From NCBI GenBank assembly GCA_900321955.1, contig ONXX01000075.1, forward strand, positions 1 through 6,279: a stretch of 6,279 bases of DNA, written 5' to 3'. The notes below the pieces were generated by a model that saw nothing but the letters and a program-made list of their open reading frames with translations, did no database searches and was not told the origin of the DNA. Shown piece by piece: positions 5,863 to 6,279 of this stretch (positions within the stretch are counted from its first letter, which is position 1; each line of letters begins with the position of its first letter). Made by a program: the position numbers and the translations under genes. Source of the stretch: an uncultured Bacillota bacterium (lineage in GTDB: Bacteria > Bacillota_I > Bacilli_A > Erysipelotrichales > Erysipelotrichaceae).

Positions 5863-6279
5863 ATGGCTGAAAAGAAAACAAAGAAGTATGTTGCTGCCAG
5901 TGAAGAAAGTAAGAAGAATAAAGCTGCACAGGACGCCGGTGAACAGACAGTCACCAGAAAAGTAAAAGAAGCACAGCCTGTAGGCAATCCGGGACCTTTG
6001 CGTTTCAGTGCTGTTGCCCTGTGGGTCCTCGCCCTGGTCTTTGAAGTCCTGGCTCTCTTAGTCTTCTTAGGCAAGGTTGATCTTCGCTTCATGCCACAGA
6101 TCGCTCAGCTGATCGCCTTCCTGATTCTTGATCTGATCGCCGTCATCATCGGTGCCCAGTTATGGAAGAAGGCCAATCACATCGATCCGGTCTCCGAAGC
6201 CAATCAGGTCAAATTCTGGCTGTGGAACAACATGGGGCTCATCGCCATGGCCATCTGTTTCTTCCCGTTCATCATCCTG
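5863..6279 (+). CDS. Unrecognised small membrane protein, C-terminus outside window
   Basis: I do not recognise this protein. The frame is open from the ATG at 5863 to the window edge (139 codons). AGGAGG lies 9 bases upstream, and the gene has its own -10 box, so it looks real. The first 45 residues or so are hydrophilic and rich in Lys, Glu, Ala and Gln (MAEKKTKKYVAASEESKKNK at the start) and would be cytosolic or disordered. Three hydrophobic segments follow, at about 48-70, 80-101 and 118-139, separated by the short loops GKVDLRFMPQ and WKKANHIDPVSEANQVKF. There is no cleavable signal peptide and no catalytic motif. It is separated from the kinase operon by a strong terminator, so nothing ties it to that pathway. 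Its function cannot be inferred from what is visible. Confidence 0.8.
   Translation, partial: MAEKKTKKYVAASEESKKNKAAQDAGEQTVTRKVKEAQPVGNPGPLRFSAVALWVLALVFEVLALLVFLGKVDLRFMPQIAQLIAFLILDLIAVIIGAQLWKKANHIDPVSEANQVKFWLWNNMGLIAMAICFFPFIIL

Noticed and set aside
5742..6092. Open frame of 116 codons on the minus strand at the end of dhaK and over the last gene
   Set aside because: It reads backwards through the terminator and promoter, lacks a ribosome site, and starts with a basic low-complexity stretch that is the complement of a real coding region.

Overview
The window looks like a chromosomal segment of a low-to-mid-GC Firmicute. The evidence is strong AGGAGG-type ribosome sites, TATAAT-type -10 boxes, short hairpin-plus-T terminators and Firmicute-like proteins. 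The gene repertoire recalls Erysipelotrichia, but that placement is an inference from memory, not a search result. I see no mobile element, tRNA, rRNA, CRISPR array or broken gene.

Left half, minus strand (3809 down to 1). The order of transcription is a uracil-type NCS2 permease, then guaB (IMP dehydrogenase), then guaA (GMP synthase, cut by the window edge). guaB and guaA overlap by 8 bases and must be cotranscribed. Between the permease and guaB lies a good -10 box followed by a perfect 11-bp inverted repeat in the guaB leader. Together guaB and guaA convert IMP to XMP to GMP, while the permease imports a nucleobase, probably uracil. Two things stand out. The GuaA protein starts directly at its ATP-pyrophosphatase domain and has no glutaminase domain. 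The IMP dehydrogenase is collinear, residue for residue at its catalytic positions, with my recollection of the 503-residue enzyme of the protist Tritrichomonas foetus.

Middle, 3810-4135. This 326-base divergent intergenic region is rich in signals. On the minus strand, a promoter, a compact aptamer-like fold and an overlapping intrinsic terminator form a mutually exclusive RNA switch in the permease leader. I cannot match it to a known riboswitch class. On the plus strand there is an orphan terminator preceded by a possible promoter, then the promoter of the dihydroxyacetone kinase genes.

Right half, plus strand. A two-gene operon, dhaL then dhaK, encodes a dihydroxyacetone-kinase-family enzyme; no dhaM phosphotransfer partner follows. 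It ends at a strong terminator. The last gene, with its own promoter, encodes an unrecognised small membrane protein with a charged N-terminal tail and is cut by the right edge.
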